The notes under the pieces were generated by a model. It saw nothing but the letters and a program-made list of their open reading frames with translations. It ran no database searches and had not been told where the DNA came from. A stretch of 64,000 nucleotides of DNA from Acanthornis magna. Taxonomy: Eukaryota > Chordata > Aves > Passeriformes > Acanthizidae. Of the stretch, positions 1 through 12,319 are shown piece by piece (the first letter of the stretch is position 1; the number at the start of each line of letters is the position of its first letter). The stretch is from positions 15,823,501 through 15,887,500 of the forward strand of contig JAWUZG010000084.1 in assembly GCA_036785705.1 (NCBI GenBank). The letters run 5' to 3'. Position numbers and translations under genes: made by a program.

Positions 1-265
1 TTTAACCCTGTCCCGGTTTCAGCTGGTATAATTTTCTTCCTACCAGCTGGTACAGTGCCATGTTTTGGATTTAGTATGACAACAATGTTGATAACAAATG
101 AATGTTTTTGGTGTTGCTAAGTTTTGTTTACCCTAAATCAAGGACATTTCAGTTTCCCATGCTCTGCCAGTGAGGAGGTGCACAAGAAACTGAGCAGGAA
201 CACGGCCAGGACAGCTGTCCCAAACCGGCCAAAGTGATATTCCACAGCATTGAACATCATGCTCA

Positions 266-275
266 GTACATAAAC
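266..275 (+). promoter_or_regulatory. TATA-like box of the LTR promoter
   Basis: The word GTACATAAAC sits about 258 bases into the LTR, after CATCATGCTCA, at the place where related LTRs carry a TATA box (usually TATATAAA). One base differs from a good TATA box here, so the promoter is probably weak or dead. The assignment is by position within the LTR. Confidence 0.4.
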
Positions 276-320
276 TGGAGGGAGCTGTTTTCCCTGGGTT
301 TAATTCTTCTCTGTCTCTCC

Positions 321-417
321 ATCATTATTATTATTATCATCATTATCATAATCATTATTAGCATTGTCTTTATTATTATCTGTATTAGTGTCTTTATTAT
401 CTTTATTATCATTATTT
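321..417. repeat. Imperfect ATT/ATC microsatellite inside the LTR
   Basis: Nearly 100 bases are made of ATT, ATC and TTA triplets with interruptions. The tract lies between the TATA-like box and the poly(A) part of the LTR. Related avian LTRs carry an ATT run at the same place, so it was probably inherited with the element and then expanded and decayed. It creates spurious isoleucine-rich open frames on both strands, which I do not treat as genes. Confidence 0.85.
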
Positions 418-531
418 CAACTACTAAACTGTTCTTATCTCGATCCACAGGTTTTACTTATCCTTTGGGAGATTGAGGATGGGAGGGAGAGTACGGGAGT
501 GACTTCATAGTACTGGGGTTAAGTCACAACA

Positions 532-3500
532 AATCTGCACATCTGGGAACTGAAAGACTGAACTGGGTATTTTTACAGACAGAAATGACCCACTATAGAT
601 AGATACTGTTTTATGAAATCTAGTACCTGTAATTAAAGACTAATCCTTGACTTGCAAACAAGGAGATTTACAGTCAAAGGAAAGCAATTGGGGATTTCAA
701 AGTACTTTCTGCTCAAAATAGATATACTGTAAAAGAGAAATCTGAAAGATAAATCAATGGCTTTGTAGACATCTATCATAAAAATAACTTTAAAGAACAC
801 ACTGAAAAAGATACATTCTTTTGCCTGAAGGAAAGATTAATTATGCCTGCGTAATTTCTGCTTAATAATTATCTGAACTCTTCTTAAAAGTCTCCAACGA
901 TTGAGACTCCATAAATGGAGGCTCCACAGTCTCACCAGAAAAATTCTCTTCACTATCTTAGTAGTTTCATTTGTGAGAATTATTTAAGTGTTCTCTTTTA
1001 ACCAGGTCTCTTTCATTATAATTTAAGCCACTTCCCTCCCACCCTTTCCTCCACAGGAAAACACTTCCTCTTTCAATCTTTCCATGTAGGCCACATCTTC
1101 TAGTTCTATAATTAATTTACATTATTTCTAATGTAATTTTTGTAATCTTTACAATCAGCCCAGAAACTTCTAAATTGCAGAATCAAGACAAGGTATTTCA
1201 ACTTCGGGATTCATTAGTATGTTGTAGAGAAAGGCTGCCTCATTTATGTGACCATTTTCCTACTTGTTACTGAAATTTTAAAGCTTACAAGTGGGGTGAA
1301 AGCAAAGCATGTTTATCAGGATCAAGTATCATGGGAATAGTAAGTAAAGCAGTACTGGTTATCTTCTGCTAAAACAATGCAGAACTTTTGCTTTTGCTTC
1401 ATTTGAGGAGTATGGCTAAATGTTTTGTATTCTATTTGACACAGTACATTTTGATTGCATGTGGTGACACAGGTTTACATCCCTGATAATCTGCTTCTGG
1501 AGTCTTGCCCTAGGAGTCCAAAGTCTCTTTCTGCTTTGTTCATGAATGCACAGTGCTCATCCCCTTCCAGATGCTATCAGCACTGAAGCATATGAAGCCT
1601 TACTTAGCAGGTGTAAATCAAAGTCTTTATTGTCAGGGGTAAATTGTTCTGTTTATTTCCTTACATATTATTTCACTTTAAATGACTGCTTATTTGGTAT
1701 GTAGTACTACCTCACACTTCTTTCCTATTTCACATATAGTGATCAGCATCAAAATTTAAACCTGAGCTACAAAAGTCACTTTGCTCTATCTTTCCTTTTT
1801 CATATTAAACATAAGAAATGTAGGTTATTACAGTAAAAACAAATGCTATTTAATCTTAGGATTCAATGAACAAGCTAGATTTAGGAAGAGATCATTTGTA
1901 CCGATATAGGGAAACTAGAAGTATATATAGCGAGCAAAGAAACAAGAGCTTTGGTAGGAGAAAGTCTGTATTTTGAAAGAAAGCAGTATTGCGTTTATGG
2001 CATGAAAACAGACTAGAAGATTTAAGAACAGATGAAAACTGCCAAAAATGCTTTAGATGATTTCCATGGAAACAGGAAAGGCTAACACAAAGCTGCTCTA
2101 CAAACACCAGAGTCCAGGAACTGAGCTGCATTCTGGAGGCATCATGAAGAGGATGGATAAAGGACTTAAACCATAGGAACCTTCAGACCCCCTGCACAGG
2201 CCTAAATTAAAACACCTTTATTTTCTTGAGATCATCTCAGTACATGGGGCTTGCCTGGAAGAAACTGGAATGCTACCAATCTGAAATAAAGACCAAAGAA
2301 GCTTGTAGGAAAGCTTAGGAAAGCTTACCAATTCTGTCAAGCATTAGGTGCCACTGCATTATAACATTGCATCATTAGAACATTGCTTTAGCTCTTCTCT
2401 TTCATGTGTAATCATATTTAAAACACAGATGTTCCTGAAGGCTCAGAATTTTAATATTTTTAGACAAGATGGCAATGCTGTGAGAATACACTGTGTAAAA
2501 TAACTGTCCATCATTCTTCTTCAAGTAATAAAACCTGAAATTATAGCACTGTTCTGTAGATATCAATGAGATTTTTTCCGTGTTATTACTGAGGATATCT
2601 GACATTGCCCTGGCATAGAGAGAGGCTGCTCCCAATCCAAGCTGGACACATGTGCAATGAGAATCACTGAAATGAGTGAAAGCTTTGCTTGTTGCAACGT
2701 GCCTGGCTGTGCCTTCTCTATAATGTGCCACTGCCACTTCTCTTACATAGCTTTGGTGATGTTTTCTACTCCTAATTATAGACAGTAAAGTTAAGAATCC
2801 AAGCAATTTATGCTGGGGAGAAAATAACTATTGAATTTGGGCCAGTAATCTCATTATGTTTTCCACCATACATCTGTTACAAGGCAAAAATCTTGTGACA
2901 AACACAGAGAGGCAGATTTTCACCTAACAAGAATGCTGCTTAGTGACAGTTTTGAAGAAAATACGTCAGTGTTAAATTGCTCTAAATTTTTAGTCCGACA
3001 TACAGGATAAAATTTTAAATGTTAATTCCAATTAATTTAGGATTAAATTTTAAAATTAATTATATTTTAACAAATTATTTTTTAAAAGCATGCAATATGC
3101 ATCTGAGTTATTTCAGGAATGAGAGAATAATGCTGCCCATCCTACTAGCTCTTCCTTTTATTTTTTAAATGTGTTTGCTGATTGTTGGAAATATTTTATA
3201 TGTCATTATTAATAAACCTCCATTGTAGTAAATAGACTAGTTTTATATTTTTAAAAATGTCCTTGACTTTGGTGTCAAAAATTCTGTAAGTCAAAATTAG
3301 CCAATCTTAGGTTGTTCACCTTAGTCTTAATTTGATCACTTAGGACTTTACACCAAACATATGGAATTTTCTGATCTAGAAATTTAGTAATTAACCTCTC
3401 CAGATAAGTCCATTATGGCAGAATATTCAAGTCATACTGCAATTGCTCCAATTCAGTACTATGATTAGTACACATCCCTTATGAACAACAGAATTATTAC

Positions 3501-3794
3501 TGTTCTATGTGTCTGATGTTTGGAATTTTAAGTTTTCAAAGAATTTAGTCAATCTCAGGCAAGACCAAGAATAATTTCTCAAGGTCTGAATGAAATAGAA
3601 TTTCTCAGAAGCAACAGCCTTTAAACAAAATATTCAGTCTGAAACTTTTGGCTGTTCTGTGTTTTGTCGTAAGCAGATGAGAGGCAGCTAATACTCTTTT
3701 TCTGTAATATCATGTCAAAAAATGCACAGCACTATTGAGAGGTAACAGGATATTCAGGATTCAGCTGAGCTGATCTAGTTTAAGTAATAATTTC
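532..3794. other. Intergenic sequence, no gene recognised
   Basis: No coding exon, RNA gene or recognised transposon is visible. The longest open frame runs on the minus strand at 2402-2806 (134 codons) and resembles no family I know. A short tandem of AGGAAAGCTT-like units lies at 2299-2326. The segment around 2980-3250 is extremely AT-rich. Confidence 0.6.
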
Positions 3795-3858
3795 ACTGTG
3801 AAGGGGGGTGGATCAGATTGGATTGCCTTCCAACCAATTTTTCTGTGATTTTGTTATC
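3795..3858 (+). mobile_element. CR1 LINE 3'-end fragment
   Basis: The words GGGGTGGATCAGATTGGATTG, CCTTCCAACC and TTCTGTGATTTTGTT follow one another in the order found at the 3' end of avian CR1 elements: a 'ggttggactagatgat' block, a 'cccttccaacc' block, then an 8-base terminal repeat of the ATTCTGTG type. The match is degraded, and nothing upstream is clearly CR1, so this is a severely 5'-truncated copy. The identification is by memory of the family. Confidence 0.55.
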
Positions 3859-6800
3859 AACTGAACCACTGATGTGCCAGTTGCTTGTTTTTAATGTATT
3901 GCCAGCCATGGAAGTCTAGTCTGGTTTCCTTCCTATCATGCAGTCAGTCTCTGTTTCACTGCAGAAATTGGATAGCATGTTTGTATCTTTGTATTTGTAA
4001 GACTGTATTTTCAGTCCATGGATGTTCTGCTCCATAATCTCTCAGTAGGGTGATCTCAGATTCTAAATCCTTTATATGAATAAGAATTCTCCCAATTTTC
4101 ATGCCCTAAATGCCCTTCCTGGATAACTTATAACCACATATTACAGTACCCCACAGATTTTGGCCAAACCTCTTTGCTATCGCTAATGTTTGTTACGCAG
4201 TCAATGAACAATAGCACTGTCAAGGATTATGAATTATGACCTAAAGCCTCAACTTGTCACAGAAAAGCAAGGCTTGCATTGCCATGTACTCATATTTTTC
4301 ATAAATTGCATGGATATTAGTTTATTTTTACCAGAAAGTCTCAATTTCTATCAGAGTAAGAAAGAGAACACAAGAGAAAACTAAGTGAATCATACTTTCT
4401 CACAGCTCCTTTCTTGTGTAAGGGTCGTCTTTACTATTTCATTATGCATGAGACAAACTTTCCTATCAATATTTCCTTATTTTTTTAAGTTCAATAGAGA
4501 ATTCTCTGTATTTGCTATACCTAACACAGCAGATAAAATGATCTTTTTTTCTAGAAAGATTCAACTTTTGACTATACAGCAAGAAGCACAAAGATTGTTT
4601 GAGGGTTTTATGGTTTGTTTTTGGTGGTGTTTTTATCAGTATTTTTTATGTTAGAGTACTGAAGCAGCAAGTTCATAATTCTTCCTAACTATAAATTGAA
4701 ATAGGCTCTGGTGGTCAGGGAAATATCTGTCATAAAGGATACATTAAGATCTTTTCACTTCTGTACATAGGAAGGTTGCTAGTGATTACTAAAGCTTTTT
4801 TAACAAAAGAGACTGGCAACTTATTTTTTTAAGCTGAAAGAATTGCTATTTGTTTTAAGAGTTAATCACCACAGCAGTTGATGACTTTCTAAACTAAGTA
4901 CCTATTTGTATTCTCAAATGAAGAAATTTTGAAAAGCATTGGATTAAGCCATCCACATTTTTATGGCACATGGTATATTTTTAAAATTGCTTGGGGAAAT
5001 CACTACAAAGAATTATTTTGTGCTGAAATAAATGGTCATCTTCAGCCTTCAAGAAACACTGCCTCTCTTTGCTATATCTTCACTACATCACTTCATTTAA
5101 TATGGGAACCACAAGACTTTCAAGACAAATAGGAAAGTCTGTTCCATACTTGTTTTAACTTCTAGAACTTTCCAGTCCTGAAAAACATTTCAAAATAATT
5201 ATCGATATTATTTTGTATCAGATGGCTCAAGGCTAGCATATGATAAATGCCATAATAAAATCAGAGAGTAAATCTTCTGACTCTCCAGCTATGCTCCTGT
5301 CATGAAGAAAGAAAGAAAGAAATGTCATGGAGCCACTCTTGGTGGAGCCTTATGAGAGCAGTGACTCCTTGTCTCAGCAGCTGCATTTCTACAGCAACCG
5401 ATTGAGGTCTGTGTAGGAGCAGGTCAAGATGTATTTATTATATCATGACCTTTTGGATGAGCTTACCCTGATCCCTAAGCCACTGAGGTGGCTTATCTTC
5501 AAACAGAAGGTATACAGAGACAGAGATGAAAAAAACAGAATTGAAAGAGCCATCTGAAGTAGCTTCTGTCGAATGTTAGCCAAAAATATATCTATAACTG
5601 CAGCTACAGATCAGTATTTGTGAATAGAAGTCAGTTTTCTGTTTTAAAACCTACAGTGTATGTGAACTATACATAGTCAAGAACTATTTTTTCTTTCATT
5701 ATTTTTTGAAAATACAGGATTTTACAAGTGTCTGACCTTACTAATACAAAAGTATTGAAGGTTTCTGTGCTAGAAATCTAAGAATGTATTCAGAGAACAG
5801 CACTAGGCACAGAATAACATGACACATTAACATTTTTTTCCCTTTTTCAACAGTAAACATTTGTCACATAGCAGTAAAAGGGTAAGAAAATACAGTCAGT
5901 TTTCTTAGGGAAAAAGAAACTAAGGTGTTTGGTAGCCTTCTCTCTTCCAGGTTGTCTACTGCAAATATATATATTTTTGTAACTCTTGTGAACTTGATCT
6001 CTGCAAATTCTGAAATATCTGCAGGTTTTATGTAGATGAGGCAGATGACCTTTTGAGAAGCAGAAAAGTCTGCATAAAAAATACTGTTTGTTCTTGTCTT
6101 TATCTTAAGTATAAAAGCCATCAAGATAATAAACAAGTCTGTTCTTCATGTAAGTATAAAATATTCTTTATGAAAAAACTGGAATTTAGGAAAGAGGAGC
6201 ACCATGACAAGATGTGAGGTTTAAAAGAAGAAAAAGGTTAAATAGTTTGGGAAATAACAGACATTGCATGAGTGGGGAGTGTTAGCAGTTATATTGTTTG
6301 ATAAATAAAAAGACAAAATACAGTGCAAATTTTGTATTATTTACTTTCTCCTTGTGTTTGTTTGGAACCTCAAATTTAAAGACACAATGAACAAAAACTC
6401 TCTTTTTATTCCTTTTCAACTTGGATATTACAAACTCCCAGCAATATATTTTACTTCAGCTGTCTCTTTCTGAATGTCATAGTCTAAGCAATTGTTCTTT
6501 GCATAGAGGCTGATCTCAGCTTCGACCATCTTTACTGATGTTTTGTGAATCTTTTCTGCTTCTCAATGAGATCAGATAACTAATACTGCACATCATATCC
6601 AAACTGTGGGCACACTAAGGATATATGGTGTCCTAATACTGTCTGCATTTATCATCTTTCCTAATATTTTCCACATTTGATTTGCTTACCAGCCACTACC
6701 AATCACCAAACTAACATTTTCCTACCATGATATGTTACAACTCCTAGATTTTGTTGTGTTGAAAATAGTTAACTTTTTCTTTGTTTTTATTATTCCATTT

Positions 6801-9800
6801 CTATTAATCATTTAGTATTAAACCTGTGAATTTCAGCTACAATTCTAGACCTTAGCCACTCACTCTTGTTTGGACCTCCTGAAGTTCTTTTAGGGACTTG
6901 TATTCTGAATATAGGTTATGCTAATATCTCCGTATAACACAGATTAAGATTTTCAAGCAGAAAATGCCACCTATTCTACCAAATTTTTAACGTAATTGAT
7001 CGTAACTCTTACATAATTAGCACTGACGTTTTCCTGTCTGCAACACTGCACAATCCTGACATGAAAAATACAATATAAGAAATGTGAATAAGGCTGGGGT
7101 GTCCACTGGTAATAGAAAGGGCTATGACCAGGTGAGAGAAATCCTGTTTCAACGAGGGACTTTTTTTACCAAGTAGGAAAAGAAGAAAAAGTAGGAAAAG
7201 TAGATTAGATAAGAGGTCAGTTTTACTCTCCCATATGCTTTTTTTCATACAAAGCCTATTCCAGATAATCATATTGGGGAAAAATAGTAGAATCTATACA
7301 CTTAAGATAAGTCTCCTAATTTCCTATTTAAACACAGCCAATTTAGGAATAGAATAGAGTACACCAAAGAATATTAAATTACTTTGAGGAAGGAAAACAT
7401 AATTTCACGACTGGAATTGGAACATAATGCTGAGCAGAAATGCACTTTTCAAATGCAAATGCCAAGGGAATGGGAAGGTAACTGCCATATTGTTGTTTAT
7501 GCTTGCTCTTGCGTCTATCTTTCAAAATGCTCTCTTCACAATATACCTTTTCTGTAATGTCCTGCAAGGAAGGTGTGTTAACACCTTCCTGAATAAGTAA
7601 TTGAGAATCATGAATCTGCACTAGAGAAAAAAGACCTGCTACATGTGTATTGTTTTAGTGCAAATTATTACACCTGTGCTGGCCAAACGTCAAAGTTTCA
7701 GTTGTGAAGTCTGAACTTCATAATCACCACAAATCAACACTGCTGTCAAGTAGTTAATCACAGCCTTCAAAAGCACCATTCTCGTACAATCCTCAAATAC
7801 CATCAATGTCTGTGTATTCAGAAGACAAAGACAACTATGGCAAAAAACTCCCACAGAGGGTGTGTCTTCTGCTTTGTGTTGGGTTCAGTGCTCCCCCACT
7901 TCTTAATAAATGTGAAGCTGCTAACGTACTAACAACTTCTCAAGGCAAGGCTGACAAATTTATTGAGGTCTTCTTCCCTATGAGTGATAGTTTAATGCTA
8001 TGATATCACAGAAGAAAATTTATATGAACAAACCAGGTTTCATATTGCAACATCCTATGTGAATGAAATGAAGCTATACTCATTAAAGATATTAGGAGAC
8101 ACTAGTTGATTTCTGAGGCAGCTAAAAGAAACTCTTTCTGAAGAAACGTCAGCTTGAGAAGAGGTTCTGTATTCCGAGTACTTTCCAAAGAGATATCTAG
8201 AAGCAAAATCCATGTTTCATCCACGGTATTTGAAAATTAGGCTTCAGATATTAAATGTTACTAGAAAAAAGAAACAGAAAACCCACAACAAAGAAAATGC
8301 ATGTAGCAAACTGCAATCCTACGCTTATTTTTCATCTTTGAACTATGAGGTCATGGACTTATGAAGGTATTTTTCATATAGAAGGGTTCTTGAATGAACT
8401 GAAACAGGCAGGGATGAGATAAGATGCTGGTGTGATCACGCACAGTGAAATCCATAACAGATTCTGAAACATGGACAAAGGTAGGAGAATTTCAGTGTAG
8501 CATTACTGTGATGGGCATCCTGTCAGCAATATAGAGAGAACTACTTCCATGTTTGCTATCCTCACAAACACTCAAAGAAAGCAAAATTTCTTTCATGTGG
8601 GAGTTTTGAGGGCGGGTCTTTGCTGCTGACAGCCCAAAACAAGGCCTGAAACAAGTATTTGCACAAGAAGCATCTTTACAGCCTGAAAAGGCCAAGATAA
8701 CTCTGTTCAGTGATCAGCAGTGAAACCCATATGACGCCCTATATATTTTAATACAACTACAAACTGCAGTGGAATAGAAGATGAGGAACAAAATGCACGA
8801 ATATGAAAAGCGCCTACATGTTTTGGACATCTGGAGAATGAAGCATATATCCTTCAGCACGAGATAAAACTATCTGATGCAATTATAATTTCAGCATTAT
8901 TGTACTGTGGCAAACTTGACAACTGAAAGTCAACGATAACAAGAAGCCTAATGAAGCATCTGCAAAACAGTCTCGGAATTACTGACATTATCAGAGAAGT
9001 AGTGACAAAATGTGAAAGAATACTGGAAAAATATATGCTGCTTCCAAACTTAGGAGATGATAACTTAAAATGAGCTTGCAGAGCTTTATGCTGATATGTG
9101 AATCAATCCTCCAAGAAGTCAGGGAGAGGGCAGCTGGAAAACAGAAGGAAGACAACCTTATGTTGTGTTCCAGCATGGTTCTGGGGACTGGCTGGTAGAA
9201 CTTGCTTCTACTCACACTGAAAGGATACACAAGACAAACGAGTATTCTGTAATATATGGGATGATTCATGACCAAGATATTGTGTATGTTTTTTCAGTCA
9301 TCTCAATTTTAATTCATAGGTGTGCATAAACTTGGGAGGATATAAAGCAACAGACAGAGCTAAAGGGTTAAAAACAGCCAGCTTGCTTCAGAGAAGGATG
9401 TTTTCAGAATTCTTGCTTTGCAAAATCATAGTTGTTACAGTGCTGAGGTACCTACAAGAATATTGTTTAAAATTTCAGAAGTACTTACAAGGATATGAAA
9501 ATTCTTATGTGTAACATTAAAATGGAGGATAACTGAAATAAGAATCTTGAAATCAAGGTTAGAGCAGAAACGGAGTAGCAGAACAAGCGGTAACGTTTGG
9601 GTGAAAAGTGCTCACCTTCATCAGCTGGGTCTTACTACCTTTTAGTTTCAAAAGCAGAGTATCCACACCTCCTCAGGTTCTCAACCAATACCTTTAATTT
9701 AAGACTTAATAAGTCTCTATACAGGGAAACAGCAGAGTGAAAGGCAAAAGTGGGTCCTAATGCAAGAAATAACTACTGGTTAAGCATTATGTGTTTTAAA

Positions 9801-10147
9801 ACACAGTACTCAGCTAAATAACATAGTGATTTATCTCTCCTTTTATCTGCTTCCACTGCAAAGAAAATTACAATAATTGTTATCACCATATACTCAAACA
9901 GTATATTTATTAGCAGTTTCTGTTTGGGTGTAACATTCTGATCCACTTATCTGGACTTAGACTAAACAGGGGAGCAGCAGTCTCCACCCTGTTATCTGTC
10001 CTCAGAGAGCAAGGATATGAAGCAAAGAATTCAGTTTTTTCAAGACCAGAATAAGTTTCTCCCTGAAGTAGCTATTTGGTGAGCTGTAAAGCAGTGCAAA
10101 TCTACTGTTATCTGGCAGAATATTTGTTTTCTGTTTTCTTATTTTAC
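3859..10147. other. Intergenic sequence, no gene recognised
   Basis: I see no exon, RNA gene or datable transposon in this 6.3 kb. Open frames are all below 100 codons and lack recognisable domains. A short AGAA microsatellite (5304-5322) is the only simple repeat that stands out. The part from 8400 to 9300 is slightly less AT-rich than its surroundings but shows no coding periodicity that I can see. Confidence 0.6.
5304..5322. repeat. Short (AAAG)n microsatellite
   Basis: About four and a half copies of the tetramer AAAG/GAAA occur without interruption. Confidence 0.8.
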
Positions 10148-10259
10148 TTTCTTTTTTTTTTTTTTTTTCTTCATGGGGTTGGTTTTTGCTTGGTTGGGGC
10201 TTTTCATTTGTTTTGGTATTGGTCTGGTGGTTGTTCGTTTGTTTGCTGTTTGTTTTCAT
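10148..10259. repeat. Poly(T) followed by T/G-rich low-complexity tract
   Basis: A run of 17 T (10152-10168) leads into about 90 bases made almost only of T and G (GGTTTTTGCTTGG, TTCGTTTGTTTGCTGTTTG). Read on the minus strand it is an A/C-rich tract ending in poly(A). Similar A/C-rich tracts occur at 22485-22568 and 29835-29971. It produces several overlapping spurious small open frames. Confidence 0.85.
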
Positions 10260-10913
10260 CAAGGACCTAACAATTCTTAAAAAAGACACCACTTGCTATG
10301 AATTATCAAACATTGGTATCTTCCCTTTCCTTTTTCTCCCTTACTACCCTTTCTTTTCTTTTAGATGTATATGAGAGCCTTTTAATGGGTCTTTGAGTAA
10401 GTACCTGATGTTATACACAGATTTGCTTTATCAAAAGACAATCCTCAAATTACTTAGAAAAAAGCTAATGAAGCAATCTGGCCATAAAGCATCTGGTGAA
10501 GAGGCAGTAGAAAAATATATGGTATCATCAGGAGAAGCAAAACATTAAAAAAAATCTCACAGCTGAGTTGTGGAAGTATAGTGAAAGAACAATGCATTAG
10601 TTTTGTATTTTGCATTGTAATGAGTATGACACAAAACACTACCTACCTGGAAGCCTGAAATGATACCACCACTGTTAATTCAAAGACTTCTAAGAAGTTA
10701 TGGGAATCTGCATTTTTATTGCTGTTAGAAAAATTAAATTAAAAAGTAGGAATTTGGAAAACTCTTACCTTGTTTTCTCTGACTATGGAAGAAACAAATG
10801 CAGTTAGATACACAGGTATAGGGAAAAAGGAGAAAGAATTCAAAGCTCTCAAACCAGGTCTCTACCACTAGAGGCAACTGACTGATCGTTGGAACTTTTA
10901 TTTTAATTTCAGA

Positions 10914-11048
10914 AGTTCCCCTCCAGACACTTCACCATCTTTGTAGTCCTCCTTTATATAATTCCTGTATTGTGGTGCCCAAAACTGCACCCAAGACTGG
11001 AGGTAAGGTGGCTCCAGCACAGAGTAGAGTGGGACAATCATTGTCTAC
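10914..11048 (-). mobile_element. CR1 LINE internal 3' fragment
   Basis: The plus strand reads CTCCAGACACTTCACCATCTT, then TTGTAGTCCTCCT, TTGTGGTGCCCAAAACTGCAC, and CAGAGTAGAGTGGGACAATCA. This is the antisense wording of the conserved part of avian CR1 downstream of the reverse-transcriptase domain, in the expected order and spacing. Both the element's 3' terminal repeat and its 5' part are missing, so the copy is an internal remnant. It carries many substitutions but few indels. Confidence 0.88.
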
Positions 11049-12319
11049 CAGCCAGAAAACCCATTCCACAACCTGAACTGTTCAACAAATATGAGTTTTT
11101 TTTGTGGCAATGGGCTTCAGACAGTCAAAAGTCAATATTGATAAAAAAAGCTTATGGACAGTGAGGTGATAAGAGTTTATAATGCAGCACTATAAACCCT
11201 ATACAAACAAATGTAAATATATAAAGAACTATTTCCACATTTTTCCCCTTTCAAACATTTGATATCCAAAATAGCATTAAAAATAGCTGTTTCATGAAAA
11301 AAAGATACTGTTCTCTGCATTGAGTTATGATGCAGTTTATGCTAGAACTTTTTATCTGCAAGGATTTATCTAATATAGAAGAAAATAAAGATAACAGTCA
11401 TGGAGCAATTCTGAAGCACTTATGATGTAATAAACTACAAAGTATGTACATGTGTAAATACAATACTTTTTTTATGTTCATGAATGTTTTGTAAAGTTAT
11501 TGAATATGTCAGAAATTGAAAAATTCACTTGAAAAATCTATTTACTGCCATAAATTGCTCATACATCATCTACTTATTTCTCACAATTATTCATCAGGTG
11601 AATGAGCTTTAAAGATTAATCAGTAATTTTGCATGAACAGTTAGTGCAATCTAAGTTCTGCTGTGAGAATTGGGGGGTAATATTAAGCCCTGAGGTTTTC
11701 ATTACACAGTTATTGTAGTTTGATTGCACTCATAATTTTACTCCACAAGGATAGAAGGTCAGGAGTTACAGTATGTAAATCACCATTCAAAGAATTTATG
11801 AAGTTTAAAAGTATAGATCTTTAAATTATATGCGTTATGTTAAGTACTACCCAACAACAGAATTTCATTTATAGACATCACTGAATATATTTACACAAGG
11901 AGGCAACATGACAGCTTGATGCCAAATTCCTAAGTAGGATGGATGAATTGTGAAATATATTACACATTTGATATAATAGTATTACACTGTCCATTGAAAT
12001 TATACAATCAGATTTTAAAATGTATTTATAGCTGTCTGTAATGCCTCTTGTTAAGTGGAAGAAATTTACCCGGAGCCGTATTTCCCCTTTTTCAACACCA
12101 CCATACTGGGAGCTGCTATGTTTCTTCCATTTTCCATTCTCTAACCAGCTTTTTCCTCGTGGTTTTGTCCAAAACATTTTTCTTCCTTAACCTTGTACTT
12201 GTTCTTATTAAATTGCATTCTGCTTTTTCCCAGTCATTTTCCCAATTTCATTAGTGTACTTTTGATTCTAATCCTGTACAAGAGTCTTAGAGAGCTTAAT
12301 AGTTTAATACCATTCACAT
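11049..12319. other. Intergenic sequence with candidate conserved noncoding block
   Basis: No gene is visible. The part from about 11500 to 11830 is free of recognisable repeats and rich in homeodomain-type words (ATTAATC, TAATTTTGC, CATAATTTTA), with balanced composition and no simple-sequence character. It looks like the conserved noncoding elements common in gene deserts, but this is a guess by appearance and no alignment was possible. Confidence 0.3.

Larger units (their letters stand above)
9..531 (+). mobile_element. Solo LTR of an avian ERVL-type endogenous retrovirus
   Basis: The stretch begins TGTCCCGGTTTCAGCTGG and ends GGGGTTAAGTCACAACA, so it has the TG...CA ends of a retroviral LTR. 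Its wording (TTTTGGATTTAGTATGA, GACAGCTGTCCCAAACCGGCC, the TATA-like block, a TTTTACTT block after the presumed poly(A) region and a closing GGGGTTAA) matches an LTR family I know to be widespread in bird genomes. No primer-binding site or gag-like reading frame follows position 531, and the eight bases before position 9 are not a polypurine tract. This fits a solo LTR left by recombination between two LTRs. No clear 5-base target duplication is visible, because the left flank is only eight bases long and the candidate words differ (AACCC against AATCT). It is old, with many substitutions and no coding capacity. The family is recalled, not searched; the LTR identity is firm, the exact family name is not. 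Confidence 0.85.

Noticed and set aside
234..476. Isoleucine-rich open frames on both strands
   Set aside because: They are translations of the ATT/ATC microsatellite inside the LTR.
2402..2806. Minus-strand frame of 134 codons
   Set aside because: No known domain, no splice context and no neighbouring coding signal.
10002..10374. Cluster of overlapping open frames on both strands
   Set aside because: They are produced by the poly(T) and T/G-rich tract, where stop codons are rare; no domain is present.
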